DNA of 64,000 nt from Lactobacillus kullabergensis (GCF_000967195.1 NZ_KQ033871.1:559866-623865); one strand, 5' to 3'. Positions 1-10,509 are shown, counted from the stretch's first letter. Program-made: numbers and translations. The notes: generated from the sequence alone by a model not told the origin.

Positions 1-31
1 CTTTTTTGCGTATTTATTATTGGAGGACAAA

Positions 32-1315
32 ATGGAAAGTATTTCAAATCTTGCAGGCCGCCAATGGGTTAGTAGTCAAATGGATTTTAGCACAAAGGCT
101 GGCTTAACCAAAATCGAGGCAATTAAAAATGGTCGCTGCTTGCGCTGCAATGCCAGGGCTTATGCCAAACTGCCAAGTGGCAAAAAATATTGCAGAGCTT
201 GCATTGGTCTGGGAAGAATTGTGGAAGGCGATTATTTGATTCGCAATAAACAAAAAATAAATTTTTCGATAAAAGCAAATGGTGGATTAACGTGGAAGGG
301 TAAACTAACCTCACTACAAGCTGAAATTGCACGTAAATTAGTTGAAAATTATATCAACGGTCAGGACTCACTAGTTCATGCGGTAACTGGTGCAGGTAAA
401 ACAGAAATGCTTTTTCCTTTAATAGCACACTGTTTAGCAGAAGGAAAAAGATGTTGTATATCAACTCCAAGAATTGACGTTGTAAACGAGTTGTATCCTC
501 GTTTTCAAAATGCTTTTAGTGAAATTAAAATCGGTAAATATCATGGCCGTGAGTACCAAGAGCCAGGCCTAGAACAATTAACTATTTGTACGACACACCA
601 ATTATTAAAATTTTTTCATGCTTTCGATTTACTTATAATTGATGAGGCTGATTCTTTTCCCTATGTCCATAATTCAGAATTACATTTTGCAGCGAAAAAT
701 GCGATTAATGATAAGGGACAAAGGGTCTACTTAACAGCAACGCCTACTATAGATTTATTAGCATCCGTAGAAAAAGGTAAATTGCAGATACTAAAATTGA
801 AAAGAAGATTCCATGGAAATCTTTTACCTGTACCAAAAGAAAAATTATTTCTCCGTCCATTTCTGCATCAAAACAAAATTAATGTTAATCTCCTTAAAGA
901 AATTATAAAAGTTGTAGAAGCAGGCCACCCTTTATTGCTTTTTGTACCTCGTGTTGATCAAATAAATCTTTATATTGATGCCTTAAAAAAGGATCCAAAA
1001 CTTAGTAAGATTGAGATTTCTGGGGTTCATGCAAACGATACAGATAGAATTAAAAAAGTTGAAAAGTTTCGAGCAGGAAAAACTCGGCTATTAGTGACAA
1101 CTACAATTTTGGAACGAGGGGTTACTTTTAATCATGTCTGGGTAATTGTTGTTCAAGCGGATGATAAAATTTATTCTGCTTCGAGCTTAGTGCAGATAGC
1201 CGGTAGGGTCGGAAGAGACAAAACTGATTCCAGTGGTTTGGTTTTATTTTGTTATCATAAATATACCAACAGCATTCGTAATGCAATGAAACAAATTCGC
1301 GAGATGAACAAATGA
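32..1315 (+). CDS. comFA: ComFA, competence DNA-uptake helicase
   Basis: ComFA is the DEAD-box-like ATPase thought to help pull single-stranded DNA through the ComEC channel during transformation. Visible features are an N-terminal four-cysteine zinc site (C36/C39 and C54/C57), Walker A TGAGKT near residue 120, a DEAD box at 204-207, and late helicase motifs ERGVTF and QIAGRVGR. The ATG at 32 is chosen because GGAGG at 22-26 sits five bases upstream; an in-frame TTG at 20 lies too close to that site. Its end overlaps comFC by four bases (ATGA), so the two are translationally coupled. The protein is about 427 residues, normal for the family. Carrying the gene does not show that the strain is transformable. 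Confidence 0.95.
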   Translation: MESISNLAGRQWVSSQMDFSTKAGLTKIEAIKNGRCLRCNARAYAKLPSGKKYCRACIGLGRIVEGDYLIRNKQKINFSIKANGGLTWKGKLTSLQAEIARKLVENYINGQDSLVHAVTGAGKTEMLFPLIAHCLAEGKRCCISTPRIDVVNELYPRFQNAFSEIKIGKYHGREYQEPGLEQLTICTTHQLLKFFHAFDLLIIDEADSFPYVHNSELHFAAKNAINDKGQRVYLTATPTIDLLASVEKGKLQILKLKRRFHGNLLPVPKEKLFLRPFLHQNKINVNLLKEIIKVVEAGHPLLLFVPRVDQINLYIDALKKDPKLSKIEISGVHANDTDRIKKVEKFRAGKTRLLVTTTILERGVTFNHVWVIVVQADDKIYSASSLVQIAGRVGRDKTDSSGLVLFCYHKYTNSIRNAMKQIREMNK

Positions 1316-2001
1316 GAAGGTGCTTACTGTGTGGGCAGCTTTTTGTTGCTAAAGTGTCATTTATCCAATTATTTTCTTGGCACAAACAGGAAACCAAATG
1401 TATTTGCTCTAATTGTCAAAGTAAATATATGCGCATCCCTGACAAACATTGTCCAAATTGTTTTGGTAAGTTGAGCCAAAATAAATTTTGTTTAGATTGT
1501 ATTAATTGGCAGAAAATCTATGGAAAAAAATTACTAAAAAATCATTCCTTATATTTATATAATGAAGCTTTTCATGATTTAATGGTTAATTATAAGAGGT
1601 ATGGTGATTATGCTTTGCACAAAGTATTAGAGGAATTATGTCGGGAAGATTTAACTAAACGTCAAGCAGACCTCTATGTTCCTGTGCCCACTTCTCCAGA
1701 GCATCTTGAACAAAGACAGTTTGATACTATCAGTTCAATTTATAGTAATCTGGTTTCATTAACCTGTGTATTGGGTAAAAAAGCAGGGCTAAGTGCACAA
1801 GGAGAAAAAAATCGCGCTGAAAGATTAAGAAGTGAGCAAAGTTTTTTTGTTAAGAAAAACTTTACGATTAATTTGAAGAAATACAAGATACTTTTATTAG
1901 ATGATATATATACTACGGGCAGAACGCTTTATCATGCACGGGATGCGTTGGCAGAAGTTTTTCCTAATGCAAAAATTAGTAGTTTTACCTTATGCAGATA
2001 A
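1312..2001 (+). CDS. comFC: ComFC/GntX-type phosphoribosyltransferase-fold competence protein
   Basis: Partner of ComFA in DNA uptake. The 229-residue product starts with cysteine pairs typical of ComFC (CLLC, CSNC, CPNC, CLDC within the first 65 residues), which should bind zinc. It ends with a PRPP-binding type I phosphoribosyltransferase loop, LLLDDIYTTGRT, near residues 195-206. The ATG overlaps the comFA stop, so an independent ribosome site is not needed. It is the second and last gene of the competence pair; the hpf promoter lies directly downstream. Family assignment is firm. The substrate of the PRTase fold is not known in the family. Confidence 0.93.
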   Translation: MRRCLLCGQLFVAKVSFIQLFSWHKQETKCICSNCQSKYMRIPDKHCPNCFGKLSQNKFCLDCINWQKIYGKKLLKNHSLYLYNEAFHDLMVNYKRYGDYALHKVLEELCREDLTKRQADLYVPVPTSPEHLEQRQFDTISSIYSNLVSLTCVLGKKAGLSAQGEKNRAERLRSEQSFFVKKNFTINLKKYKILLLDDIYTTGRTLYHARDALAEVFPNAKISSFTLCR

Positions 2002-2008
2002 AACTAAA

Positions 2009-2049
2009 TTGTTCAGCGCTTTCATGTTTTGCTATAATTTTGCTATAAT
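2009..2049 (+). promoter_or_regulatory. Tandem extended -10 promoter of hpf
   Basis: Two copies of TGCTATAAT lie 11 bases apart (2030-2038 and 2041-2049), each an extended -10 (TGn plus TATAAT). Only a weak -35-like TTGTTC is seen at 2009-2014, consistent with extended -10 use. They lie between comFC and hpf, about 45-65 bases before the hpf start. Two start sites are an inference. Confidence 0.6.
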
Positions 2050-2094
2050 ATAGGTAACATAAGACTGCATAAGCAGTTGAAAGGAGAATCTCAT

Positions 2095-2643
2095 ATGTTA
2101 AAGTATAATGTCCGTGGTGAAAATATTGAGGTAACTGATGCTTTAAGAAGTTACGTAGAAAAACGCCTAAAAAAATTAGAGAAGTATTTTGATTTGAATC
2201 AAGATATGATTGCACATGTAAATTTAAAGGTGTATCGTGATCACAAGGCTAAAGTCGAGGTAACTATACCACTGCCATACTTAGTATTGAGAGCTGAAGA
2301 AACAACTGACGATATGTACCGCAGTATTGATTTTGTTTCAGAGAAACTTGAAAGACAAATTAGAAAGTATAAGACTCGAGTGAATCGTAAGAGTCGTGAA
2401 AAAGGATTTAACGACTTCTTCGTTGAAAGTGCAGAAGAGGATTCTAAAGATAAAGAGGTCAATGAGTTTTCTATTGTGCGCAATAAGCAAATAGGTCTGA
2501 AACCGATGAGTCCTGAAGAAGCCATTTTGCAAATGAATATGCTTGAACATGATTTCTTTGTTTTCCAAGATGGTGAAACTAACGGTACAAGTGTTGTCTA
2601 TCGCAGAAATGATGGCCGTTATGGTTTGATTGAAACAAAATAA
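2095..2643 (+). CDS. hpf: Long-form ribosome hibernation promoting factor
   Basis: The product binds the 30S decoding region and pairs 70S ribosomes into inactive 100S dimers in stationary phase. The 182-residue protein has the N-terminal S30AE fold (starting MLKYNVRGENIEVTDALR) over about 100 residues. A linker leads to the C-terminal dimerisation domain (MSPEEAILQMNMLEHDFFVF and following), which marks the long HPF of Firmicutes. AAGGAG at 2081-2086 lies eight bases before the ATG at 2095, so an upstream in-frame start at 2077 is rejected. It has its own promoter and a terminator after it, so it is probably monocistronic. Confidence 0.95.
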   Translation: MLKYNVRGENIEVTDALRSYVEKRLKKLEKYFDLNQDMIAHVNLKVYRDHKAKVEVTIPLPYLVLRAEETTDDMYRSIDFVSEKLERQIRKYKTRVNRKSREKGFNDFFVESAEEDSKDKEVNEFSIVRNKQIGLKPMSPEEAILQMNMLEHDFFVFQDGETNGTSVVYRRNDGRYGLIETK

Positions 2644-2663
2644 AAATAGTATTATCAAGCAAG

Positions 2664-2699
2664 GGCCCCACATTTAGTGTGAGGTCTTTGTTTTGTTTA
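2664..2699 (+). terminator. Rho-independent terminator after hpf
   Basis: Arms 2664-2672 and 2678-2686 form a nine-pair stem with one mismatch and a five-base loop, followed by a T-rich run. Confidence 0.75.
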
Positions 2700-2773
2700 T
2701 TTTTCATTTAGCGTCAATCATGGTAAAATTATTATGTGTTTTTATACTTTAACTACATATAAGGATCGATTAA

Positions 2774-5173
2774 ATGGTAAACATTTTAAAGAAACTATAC
2801 AATAATGATAAAAGAGAACTGAAAAAGTTTGAAAAAATTGCTAGTAAAGTTGAAAGTCATGCAGAAGAGTATGGCCAACTTTCTGATGAAGAATTGCAGG
2901 CAAAAACGCCTGAATTTCGTGATCGGCTAAAAAATGGTGAAAGTTTGGATTCACTTTTACCAGAAGCTTTTGCAGTTGCTCGTGAAGGTGCCAAAAGAGT
3001 TTTAGGACTCTACCCATTTCATGTTCAGGTTTTAGGTGGTATTGCGCTGCATTATGGTAATATTGCTGAAATGATGACCGGTGAAGGCAAGACTTTGACT
3101 GCAACCATGCCGGTATATTTGAACGCACTAACAGGAAAAGGTGTTCATGTTGTTACTGTCAACGAATACTTATCTAGTCGTGACGCAGAAGAAATGGGTC
3201 AGCTATATAAATGGTTAGGCTTAACTGTTGGTCTTAATCTTAATGCAATGTCGCCAGATGAAAAACGGGAAGCTTATAATTGTGATGTAACTTATTCAAC
3301 TAACTCTGAACTTGGTTTTGACTATTTACGTGATAACATGGTTGTTTACAAAGAACAAATGGTTCAACGAGAGCTTAACTATGCTATTATCGATGAGGTC
3401 GACTCAATTTTAATTGATGAAGCTAGAACGCCATTGATTATTTCGGGTGAAGCCGAACAAGCTAATGGTGATTATATTCGTGCAGATCGTTTTGTCAAAA
3501 CCCTTAAAGAGGATAAGAGTGATGATGATGCAGATGATGACAAAGACTATGGTGATTATAAGATTGACTGGCCTACTAAGACTATTTCGCTAACCAGAAC
3601 AGGTATCCAAAAGGCTTGTGATCATTTTGGACTTAAAAATTTATACGATGTTGAGAATCAAAAACTAGTACACCATATTGATCAGGCTCTGAGAGCAAAT
3701 TATATTATGCTTAAAGATATTGATTACGTTGTTCAAGATGGTGAAGTCTTAATTGTGGACTCGTTCACTGGTCGTGTTATGCAGGGACGGCGCTATTCTG
3801 ATGGTTTGCACCAAGCTATTGAGGCAAAAGAAGGCGTTAAGATTCAAGAAGAGTCCAAGACTCAGGCTACAATTACCTACCAGAACTTCTTTAGAATGTA
3901 TAAAAAACTTGCTGGGATGACTGGTACAGCTAAAACGGAAGAAGAAGAGTTTCGTGAAATTTACAATATGCAGGTTATTACGATTCCAACTAACCGCCCG
4001 TTAATTAGAAAGGATAATCCTGATATTCTTTACCCAACTTTGTCATCTAAGTTTGCGGCTGTTGTCAATGAAATAAAAGACCGTCATTCTAAAGGTCAAC
4101 CAGTTTTGGTCGGTACTGTTGCGGTTGAAAGTTCTGAAAGACTAAGTAAACTGCTTGACCAAGAAGGAATACCGCATGCAGTTCTGAATGCTAAAAACCA
4201 TGCTAAAGAAGCTCAGATCATTATGAATGCTGGTCAACGCGGTGCCGTAACTATTGCTACTAACATGGCTGGTCGTGGTACTGACATTAAATTAGGGCCC
4301 GGTGTCAAAGAATTAGGTGGACTGTCTGTTATTGGTACTGAGCGTCATGAATCTCGTAGAATTGATAATCAGCTCCGTGGACGTTCTGGTCGTCAGGGTG
4401 ACCCTGGTGTTACACGTTTTTATCTTTCACTTGAAGATGATTTGATGAAGCGTTTTGGTGGTGACAGGGTAAAAGATTTTCTTGATCGTTTATCAGATAA
4501 TGACGATGATAAAGTGATTGAGAGTCGTCTGATCACCAGGCAAGTTGAGTCAGCTCAAAAACGGGTTGAAGGTAATAACTACGATACTCGTAAGCAAACT
4601 CTGCAATATGATGATGTTATGCGTATTCAACGTGAAATTATTTACGGTGAAAGGATGCAAGTTATCGGCGAAGAAGATTCCCTTAAGGATGTTTTAATTC
4701 CGATGATTCGTCGTACTATTAACAGTCAAGTAGATATGTTTACGCAAGGTGATCGCAGCAAGTGGCGCCTTGATTCTTTGCGGGACTTTATTTCTTCCAG
4801 TTTAACCAACGAAGAAGAGACAGATGCAATTGACTTCAAAACAATTACAGTATCTGACTTAAAGCAAAAACTATATGATCTTGTTGAAGCTAATTACGAA
4901 GAAAAAGAAGAAATTTTAGCTGATCCTTCAGAAATGCTTGAATTTGAAAAAGTAGTTATATTGCGAGTAGTTGATGACCGCTGGACTGATCATATAGATG
5001 CAATGGATCAATTACGGCAATCAATTAGTTTGCGTGGTTACGGTCAACTTAATCCGTTGGTTGAATACCAGGATTCTGGTTACAACATGTTTGAAGAAAT
5101 GGTTTCAAATATTGAATTTGACGTAACTCGTTTATTTATGAAAGCTGAAATTAGACAAAATCTTAGTCGTTAA
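2774..5173 (+). CDS. secA: SecA preprotein translocase ATPase
   Basis: Motor of the general Sec export pathway at the cytoplasmic membrane. The 799-residue protein has Walker A GEGKT at 103-107, Walker B with [20 protein letters not shown], and the [12 protein letters not shown] motif of the second nucleotide-binding fold. It ends at [12 protein letters not shown] and lacks the C-terminal linker and cysteine-rich zinc finger found in many SecA proteins, as is common in this lineage. AAGGAT at 2761-2766 precedes the ATG. The gene stands between two terminators. It would power export of the many signal-peptide proteins coded downstream. Confidence 0.98.
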   Translation: MVNILKKLYNNDKRELKKFEKIASKVESHAEEYGQLSDEELQAKTPEFRDRLKNGESLDSLLPEAFAVAREGAKRVLGLYPFHVQVLGGIALHYGNIAEMMTGEGKTLTATMPVYLNALTGKGVHVVTVNEYLSSRDAEEMGQLYKWLGLTVGLNLNAMSPDEKREAYNCDVTYSTNSELGFDYLRDNMVVYKEQMVQRELNYAIIDEVDSILIDEARTPLIISGEAEQANGDYIRADRFVKTLKEDKSDDDADDDKDYGDYKIDWPTKTISLTRTGIQKACDHFGLKNLYDVENQKLVHHIDQALRANYIMLKDIDYVVQDGEVLIVDSFTGRVMQGRRYSDGLHQAIEAKEGVKIQEESKTQATITYQNFFRMYKKLAGMTGTAKTEEEEFREIYNMQVITIPTNRPLIRKDNPDILYPTLSSKFAAVVNEIKDRHSKGQPVLVGTVAVESSERLSKLLDQEGIPHAVLNAKNHAKEAQIIMNAGQRGAVTIATNMAGRGTDIKLGPGVKELGGLSVIGTERHESRRIDNQLRGRSGRQGDPGVTRFYLSLEDDLMKRFGGDRVKDFLDRLSDNDDDKVIESRLITRQVESAQKRVEGNNYDTRKQTLQYDDVMRIQREIIYGERMQVIGEEDSLKDVLIPMIRRTINSQVDMFTQGDRSKWRLDSLRDFISSSLTNEEETDAIDFKTITVSDLKQKLYDLVEANYEEKEEILADPSEMLEFEKVVILRVVDDRWTDHIDAMDQLRQSISLRGYGQLNPLVEYQDSGYNMFEEMVSNIEFDVTRLFMKAEIRQNLSR

Positions 5174-5186
5174 CAGTTAAGATTGA

Positions 5187-5214
5187 AGAGAAAGCAGCTG
5201 CTTTCTCTTTTTTA
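5187..5214 (+). terminator. Rho-independent terminator after secA
   Basis: A perfect 22-base palindrome (5187-5208) runs straight into a T tract. Confidence 0.85.
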
Positions 5215-5252
5215 CTGAAATTTTATTAAGAATAAAGGTGTTATGCTTAAAA

Positions 5253-6369
5253 ATGGAAATAAGTGAAATTCAAAATGAATTAGATAGTTTAAAAAAGCGG
5301 TTAGACCACTTTAGGGGGTCTCTTTGACTTAGATTCAATTACTGAAAATATTATTGTTAATGAAAACAAGATGCAAGATCCCTCTTTTTGGGATGATCAA
5401 GAAAAAGCCCAAAGCTTGATCAGTGAAACAAATTTGTTAAAAGAGAAACGCGATTCTTTTGATAAATTAAAGTCTGATTATGAAAATGAAATAACTGCAG
5501 TAGAGTTGCTGAGAGAAGAGTCAGATAATGATTTACAAAAAGAAGTTGAAGCAGATTTACAACAGTTGCAGACTGAATTTCATGATTACGAATTAGATTT
5601 GCTCTTATCTGGTAAATACGATAGTCATAATGCGCTTATTGAAATTCACCCTGGTGCTGGTGGTACTGAGGCTATGGACTGGGGGCAAATGCTTCTTAGA
5701 ATGTATCAGCGTTATGCTGATATTAGGAATTTCAAGTTTGAAATTAATAATTATGAACCTGGAGAAGAAGCTGGTCTTAAAAGTGTCAGTGCAAAAATTA
5801 CTGGCAAAAATGCCTATGGTCTAATGAAGTCGGAAAATGGGGTTCACCGGTTAGTTAGAATCTCACCATTTGATTCAGCTAAAAGAAGACATACGTCTTT
5901 TGCGTCTGTTGAGGTTATTCCGGAAATTGATGACAGTATTAAAGTTGATATTAATCCTAAAGACCTTCGTATTGATGTCTACCGTTCAAGTGGTGCAGGG
6001 GGACAACATATTAATAAAACTTCAAGTGCCGTTAGAATCACTCACTTGCCCACAGGAATTGTAACAACATCTCAGGCACAGCGATCCCAGCTGCAAAATA
6101 GGGAAACCGCGATGAATGAATTGCGAGCAAAATTGTTTCATTTAGAAGAAGAAAAGAAACGTAAACACAAACAGGAACTTAAAGGTGACCAAAAAGAAAT
6201 TGGCTGGGGTTCTCAAATTCGGTCTTATGTTTTTCATCCTTATAATTTGGTTAAAGATTTGCGTACAAGCTATGAAACTTCTGATACAAATGGTGTAATG
6301 AATGGTAAGCTGCAACCATTTGTTTATGCATATTTGCAGTGGCTTTTAAGTCAGGAAAATCCAGAGTAG
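5253..6369 (+). CDS. prfB: Peptide chain release factor 2 (programmed +1 frameshift)
   Basis: RF2 releases peptides at UGA and UAA. Translation starts at ATG 5253 (MEISEIQNEL...), reaches an in-frame TGA at 5325-5327 after 24 codons, and must shift +1 to continue in the frame that ends at 6369, giving about 371 residues, the usual RF2 length. The shift site has the classic form: an SD-like AGGGGG just before CTT TGA C. Downstream are the SPF tripeptide (RISPFDS) and the catalytic GGQ in SGAGGQHINKT. AAAGGTG at 5234-5240 is the likely ribosome site, somewhat far from the ATG. A start at 5371, after the shift, would give only a truncated protein. Confidence 0.95.
5313..5328 (+). promoter_or_regulatory. 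prfB autoregulatory +1 frameshift site
   Basis: Reading AGG GGG TCT CTT TGA C: the AGGGGG acts as an internal Shine-Dalgarno, CTT is the slippery codon and TGA is the stop read by RF2 itself. Low RF2 favours the +1 shift, which restores RF2 synthesis. The mechanism is established for prfB; here it is read directly from the sequence. Confidence 0.93.
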
Positions 6370-6377
6370 GTGATTAG

Positions 6378-6653
6378 ATGAGTTTTTGGGGAATTATTGG
6401 TTTAGTTTTACTTGCAGTAGTCATTTTGAGTATTATTTACGCCATGTTTCATGTCTTTATTTTGTTATTGCCCGCAGCCCTAGTAATAATTGGCATTATA
6501 TGGTTGATTAACCATTTTACTAAAAATGATGAAAATAAGAGCGGACACTCAGGGTCTAGTTCCTATAACTGGGACAACTGGAGCCAAAATAATGAAGCCA
6601 GACCAAAACGTAAAAAAGTACGTGATGCTAAAACTAAAGATGTCGACAAGTAA
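6378..6653 (+). CDS. Small membrane protein of unknown function
   Basis: A 91-residue protein whose first half is strongly hydrophobic (one or two membrane spans, about residues 4-47). It then turns polar, with a serine/asparagine linker and a basic tail ([17 protein letters not shown]). The ATG lies nine bases after the prfB stop with a weak AGGTG upstream, and hprK follows after 17 bases, so it is probably cotranscribed in a prfB-hprK-lgt run. I do not recognise the family and assign no function. Confidence 0.7.
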   Translation: MSFWGIIGLVLLAVVILSIIYAMFHVFILLLPAALVIIGIIWLINHFTKNDENKSGHSGSSSYNWDNWSQNNEARPKRKKVRDAKTKDVDK

Positions 6654-6670
6654 AAAGGGGCAATTTAAAA

Positions 6671-7633
6671 ATGACAAATGCGGTCAAATTAAAGAATTTA
6701 ATTCGTGATAATAAAATTGTCCACGTTGTGCACGGAAAACAATATATTAACGATAAAGAAATTATAGTATCCGATATTTACAGACCAGGGTTGGAATTGA
6801 CAGGATACTTTGATTTTTATCCGCGCCAGCGTATTCAGTTATTGGGTAGAACAGAAATTTCTTATGCTGCCAGGTTAGATCACGATAGCTTGGTCGATGT
6901 TTTTACTAAGCTTTGTACACCTGATACGCCCTGCTTTTTTGTGTCACGTTCTCTGCGTGTACCGCCTGAATTAGTTAAAGCTGCTGATGATGCACAAATT
7001 CCAATCCTTTCTTCACCTGAATCAACCACTTATGTTTCTAGTATATTAACGGAATATTTGCGAGAACGTCTGGCCGTTCGCGATACTATTCATGGTGTTC
7101 TGATTGAAGTCAAGGGCATGGGTGTCCTTTTGACTGGTGATTCTGGTGTTGGGAAATCTGAAACTGCCTTGGGTTTGATTCATCGTGGTCATCGTTTAAT
7201 TGCCGATGATCGGGTTGATGTCTATCAAAAAGATGTTGAAACGGTGATGGGCGAAGCTCCGGAAATATTAAAACACCTAATGGAAATTCGTGGTATTGGT
7301 ATCATTGATGTCATGGATTTGTTTGGTGTTGGTGCCGTCAAAAGCCGTGAAAGTATTCAACTAGTAATCAAGCTTGTTAATTGGGATAATAAGGCAAATT
7401 ACGATCGTTTAGGCTTTGAAGAGAGCAAACGTGATATTTGCAATGTTGAAGTGCCACAAATTACTATTCCAGTTAAAGTAGGCCGCAACATGGAAGACAT
7501 TATTGAAATTGCCACAATGAATTTCCGTGCCAAAAGGAGTGGATACAACGCCACGAAAACTTTTGATAATAACTTAACGAAGTTAATTAAGAAAAACTCT
7601 AAAGAAGATTCAGCAAAGGATAAGAATAAATGA
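6671..7633 (+). CDS. hprK: HPr kinase/phosphorylase
   Basis: Bifunctional enzyme that phosphorylates HPr on Ser46 when glycolytic intermediates are abundant and removes the phosphate when they are scarce; HPr-Ser-P is the CcpA corepressor. The 320-residue protein has the P-loop GDSGVGKS at 156-163, the LIADDRVDV segment and the HprK signature [18 protein letters not shown] at 6653-6660 is the ribosome site. It overlaps lgt by four bases. Functionally it links to the cre-like sites before the PTS operon near 22 kb. Confidence 0.97.
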   Translation: MTNAVKLKNLIRDNKIVHVVHGKQYINDKEIIVSDIYRPGLELTGYFDFYPRQRIQLLGRTEISYAARLDHDSLVDVFTKLCTPDTPCFFVSRSLRVPPELVKAADDAQIPILSSPESTTYVSSILTEYLRERLAVRDTIHGVLIEVKGMGVLLTGDSGVGKSETALGLIHRGHRLIADDRVDVYQKDVETVMGEAPEILKHLMEIRGIGIIDVMDLFGVGAVKSRESIQLVIKLVNWDNKANYDRLGFEESKRDICNVEVPQITIPVKVGRNMEDIIEIATMNFRAKRSGYNATKTFDNNLTKLIKKNSKEDSAKDKNK

Positions 7634-8466
7634 CATTGACCATTAGTCCAGTAGCATTTAAATTAGGAAACCTAAGTGTCAAATGGTATGGCGTCATCAT
7701 GGCAGTGGCAATTATTTTAGCCGTATCAATGGCAATTGTTGAGGGACGCAAACGGCAAATTGAAAGTGATGACTTCATGGATTTGCTGTTATGGGCTGTT
7801 CCGATTGGATATGTTGGCGCACGAATTTATTATGTTATCTTTGAGTGGAATTATTATTCCCAGCATCTCGATCAAATAATTGCTATTTGGAATGGTGGCA
7901 TCGCTATCTATGGCGGCTTGCTAGCAGGCTTGGCAGTTCTTTTGGTATTTTGTTATAAAAGAATGCTGCCGCCATTTTTGATGTTGGATGTTATTACCCC
8001 GGGTGTAATGGCAGCTCAGATATTAGGACGCTGGGGGAATTTTATTAACCAGGAAGCCCATGGTGAACCAACAACCTTAGCATTTTTACAAAGCTTACAT
8101 TTGCCTAATTTTATCATCAGCCAAATGAAAATTGGTGGAATCTACTACCAACCGACTTTTTTGTATGAATCTTTTTTTAATTTGATTGGTTTGTTAATAA
8201 TATTGTTTTTACGGCATAAAAAGCATTTATTCAAACAGGGTGAAATATTTATGCTTTATTTGGCATGGTACTCTGTGGTGCGTTTTTTTGTGGAAGGGAT
8301 GCGGACTGATAGTCTTTATTTAATGGGTTCAATTCGAGTTTCACAAATGCTTAGTGTAATATTGCTAATTGTAGTTATTTGTTTGTTTATCTATCGCAGG
8401 CGCGTGGTTAAACCGAAATGGTATCTTGACGGCAGCGGCTTGAAGTATCCTTATAGTCGAGACTAA
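7630..8466 (+). CDS. lgt: Prolipoprotein diacylglyceryl transferase
   Basis: Integral membrane enzyme that moves diacylglycerol from phosphatidylglycerol to the lipobox cysteine of prelipoproteins. The 278-residue protein is multi-spanning and shows [12 protein letters not shown] and the Lgt signature [13 protein letters not shown] near residues 136-148. It starts inside the hprK stop (ATGA overlap), the usual arrangement in lactobacilli. The lipoprotein at 34.5 kb is a predicted substrate. Confidence 0.97.
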   Translation: MTLTISPVAFKLGNLSVKWYGVIMAVAIILAVSMAIVEGRKRQIESDDFMDLLLWAVPIGYVGARIYYVIFEWNYYSQHLDQIIAIWNGGIAIYGGLLAGLAVLLVFCYKRMLPPFLMLDVITPGVMAAQILGRWGNFINQEAHGEPTTLAFLQSLHLPNFIISQMKIGGIYYQPTFLYESFFNLIGLLIILFLRHKKHLFKQGEIFMLYLAWYSVVRFFVEGMRTDSLYLMGSIRVSQMLSVILLIVVICLFIYRRRVVKPKWYLDGSGLKYPYSRD

Positions 8467-8496
8467 TAAATTGTTTTAAATGAAAGAGAGTTAGAA

Positions 8497-9516
8497 ATGA
8501 CAAAAATTGCAGTTTTAGGAGCAGGTTCATGGGGCACGGTTCTGGGATCGATGCTTGCTGATAAAGGCTATGAAATCGTATTGTACGGTAATAACGCAAA
8601 AGTTAATGATGAAGTTAATCAACACCATACTAATGAACATTACATGAAGAATTGGCAGGTAAATCAGACGGTTACTGCAACGGGTGATTTAAATCAAGCA
8701 CTAAAGGATGTAGAAATCGTTTTATTTGTTCTGCCTACTCAGGCTATTCGCAGTGTTGCTCAAAATGTAAGCAAGGTGTTACAAAAGACTAATGCTAAGC
8801 CACTTATTGTGACAGCGACTAAGGGTATTGAGCCGGGATCTAAAAAATTGATTTCTGAAATATTGACAGAAGAAATCTATCCAGATGATGAGGACAAAAT
8901 TGTAGCAATCTCAGGACCGAGTCATGCAGAAAGCGTTGCTCAAAAAGATTTAACTGCAATTTCATGTGCCTCAACAAGCAGGGAAAATGCGCAAAAAGTC
9001 CAGCAATTATTCTCAAATGATTATTTCCGCTTATATACTAACAATGACTTAATTGGCGTTGAAGTGGCAGGAGCAGTTAAAAATGTTATTGCCATTGCGG
9101 CTGGTATTTTAGTAGGAAAACATTATGGTGATGATGCAAAAGCAGCTTTAATGACTCGTGGCTTAGCTGAAATTACTCGTTTAGGAGTTAATTATTTTGG
9201 TGCCGACCCAATGACTTTCAGTGGACTTTCAGGAATAGGTGATTTAATTGTTACCTGTACTTCAGTTAATTCGCGTAATTGGCGTTGTGGTAAGCAATTA
9301 GGAGAAGGAAAGAGTCTTGACTACATATTGCAGAATATGGGTCAAGTTGTAGAGGGTGCTACAACGGTAAAAGCTGTGCATGAATTATGTCAGGAAAAGC
9401 AAATTGATATGCCAATCAGTGAAGCAATTTATCGCGTTTTATACCAAAATTCCAACGTTGATGATGAAATTACCAAGATGATGGGCAGGAGTCCTAAACA
9501 AGAAATTAGACTTTAG
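8497..9516 (+). CDS. gpsA: NAD(P)-dependent glycerol-3-phosphate dehydrogenase
   Basis: Makes sn-glycerol 3-phosphate from dihydroxyacetone phosphate for phospholipid and teichoic acid synthesis. The N-terminal Rossmann motif GAGSWGTVLG is at residues 8-17, ISGPSHAE lies mid-protein, and the C-terminal catalytic domain has VAGAVKNVIAIAAGI. Length 339 is typical. AGAGAG precedes the ATG, 30 bases after lgt, so it probably belongs to the hprK-lgt-gpsA-trxB run. Confidence 0.97.
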   Translation: MTKIAVLGAGSWGTVLGSMLADKGYEIVLYGNNAKVNDEVNQHHTNEHYMKNWQVNQTVTATGDLNQALKDVEIVLFVLPTQAIRSVAQNVSKVLQKTNAKPLIVTATKGIEPGSKKLISEILTEEIYPDDEDKIVAISGPSHAESVAQKDLTAISCASTSRENAQKVQQLFSNDYFRLYTNNDLIGVEVAGAVKNVIAIAAGILVGKHYGDDAKAALMTRGLAEITRLGVNYFGADPMTFSGLSGIGDLIVTCTSVNSRNWRCGKQLGEGKSLDYILQNMGQVVEGATTVKAVHELCQEKQIDMPISEAIYRVLYQNSNVDDEITKMMGRSPKQEIRL

Positions 9517-9573
9517 CGATCAATTCGTTGTAACATTACTTACGAAAAATAAGAAAATACTGGGGGTAAAACT

Positions 9574-10509
9574 ATGACGGAAAAATATGATGTGATCATT
9601 ATAGGAGCAGGACCAGGTGGGTTAACTGCCGCTCTTTATGCTTCTCGTGCAAATTTATCAGTTCTAATGCTTGATCGTGGCTTGTATGGCGGGCAAATGA
9701 ATAATACCGATGCGATTGATAATTATCCTGGTTTCAGTGAAATAAAAGGACCTGAACTAGGTGAAAAAATGTATAATTCAATCATGAAATTTGGTACAAA
9801 ATTTGAGTATGGCGATGTTCAAACAGTAACTATAGACGGAGACCAGAAAATCGTAAAAACAGACACTGGTGAATATAGCGCTCCTGCATTAATAATCGCT
9901 ACCGGAGCTGATCATCGTCATTTAGGAGTTCCGGGTGAAGAAGAATATTCCGGTAAAGGTGTTTCTTATTGTGCAGTCTGTGATGCTGCCTTTTTTAAGG
10001 ACGAAGACATTGCTGTTATAGGTGGTGGTGATTCAGCTATTGAAGAAGGAATTTATTTGGCACAAAGTGCTAAATCAGTCACGGTTATCCATCGTCGCGA
10101 TCAATTACGGGCTCAGCCGACTTTACAAAAACGTGCTTTCGCCAATTCCAAAATGCATTTCATTTGGAATGGCTTGACCGAATCTATTGATGGCGATGGC
10201 AAAAAGGTTACGGGAGTGACATACAAAGATAAAGAAACAGGAGAAGAAAAACATTTGCAAACTCGCGGTGTCTTTATCTATGTTGGGGTTATTCCTCAAA
10301 CAGCACCATTTAAAGACTTAGGCATAACTGATGAAAAGGGCTGGATCCCAACTGATGAACATATGAGAACTAAAGTTGATGGCATCTTTGCCTTAGGTGA
10401 TGTGCGTGCTAAAGACTTGCGTCAGATTGCTAATGCAGTTGGTGATGGCAGCATTGCTGGTCAAGAAGCTTATAATTATCTCCAAGACTTAAATGATCGT
10501 CAAATATAA
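9574..10509 (+). CDS. trxB: Thioredoxin reductase
   Basis: FAD/NADPH flavoenzyme that reduces thioredoxin. Residues 9-24 carry the FAD-binding GAGPGGLTAALYASRA, the redox-active CAVC is at 133-136, NADPH-binding GGGDSAIEEG follows, and ALGDVR lies near the C-terminus. Length 311 is normal for the low-molecular-weight class. GGGGG lies upstream of the ATG. A strong terminator follows, closing the operon. Confidence 0.97.
   Translation: MTEKYDVIIIGAGPGGLTAALYASRANLSVLMLDRGLYGGQMNNTDAIDNYPGFSEIKGPELGEKMYNSIMKFGTKFEYGDVQTVTIDGDQKIVKTDTGEYSAPALIIATGADHRHLGVPGEEEYSGKGVSYCAVCDAAFFKDEDIAVIGGGDSAIEEGIYLAQSAKSVTVIHRRDQLRAQPTLQKRAFANSKMHFIWNGLTESIDGDGKKVTGVTYKDKETGEEKHLQTRGVFIYVGVIPQTAPFKDLGITDEKGWIPTDEHMRTKVDGIFALGDVRAKDLRQIANAVGDGSIAGQEAYNYLQDLNDRQI

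Noticed and set aside
20-31. TTG start at 20 for comFA
   Set aside because: It overlaps the GGAGG ribosome site, which is correctly spaced from ATG 32.
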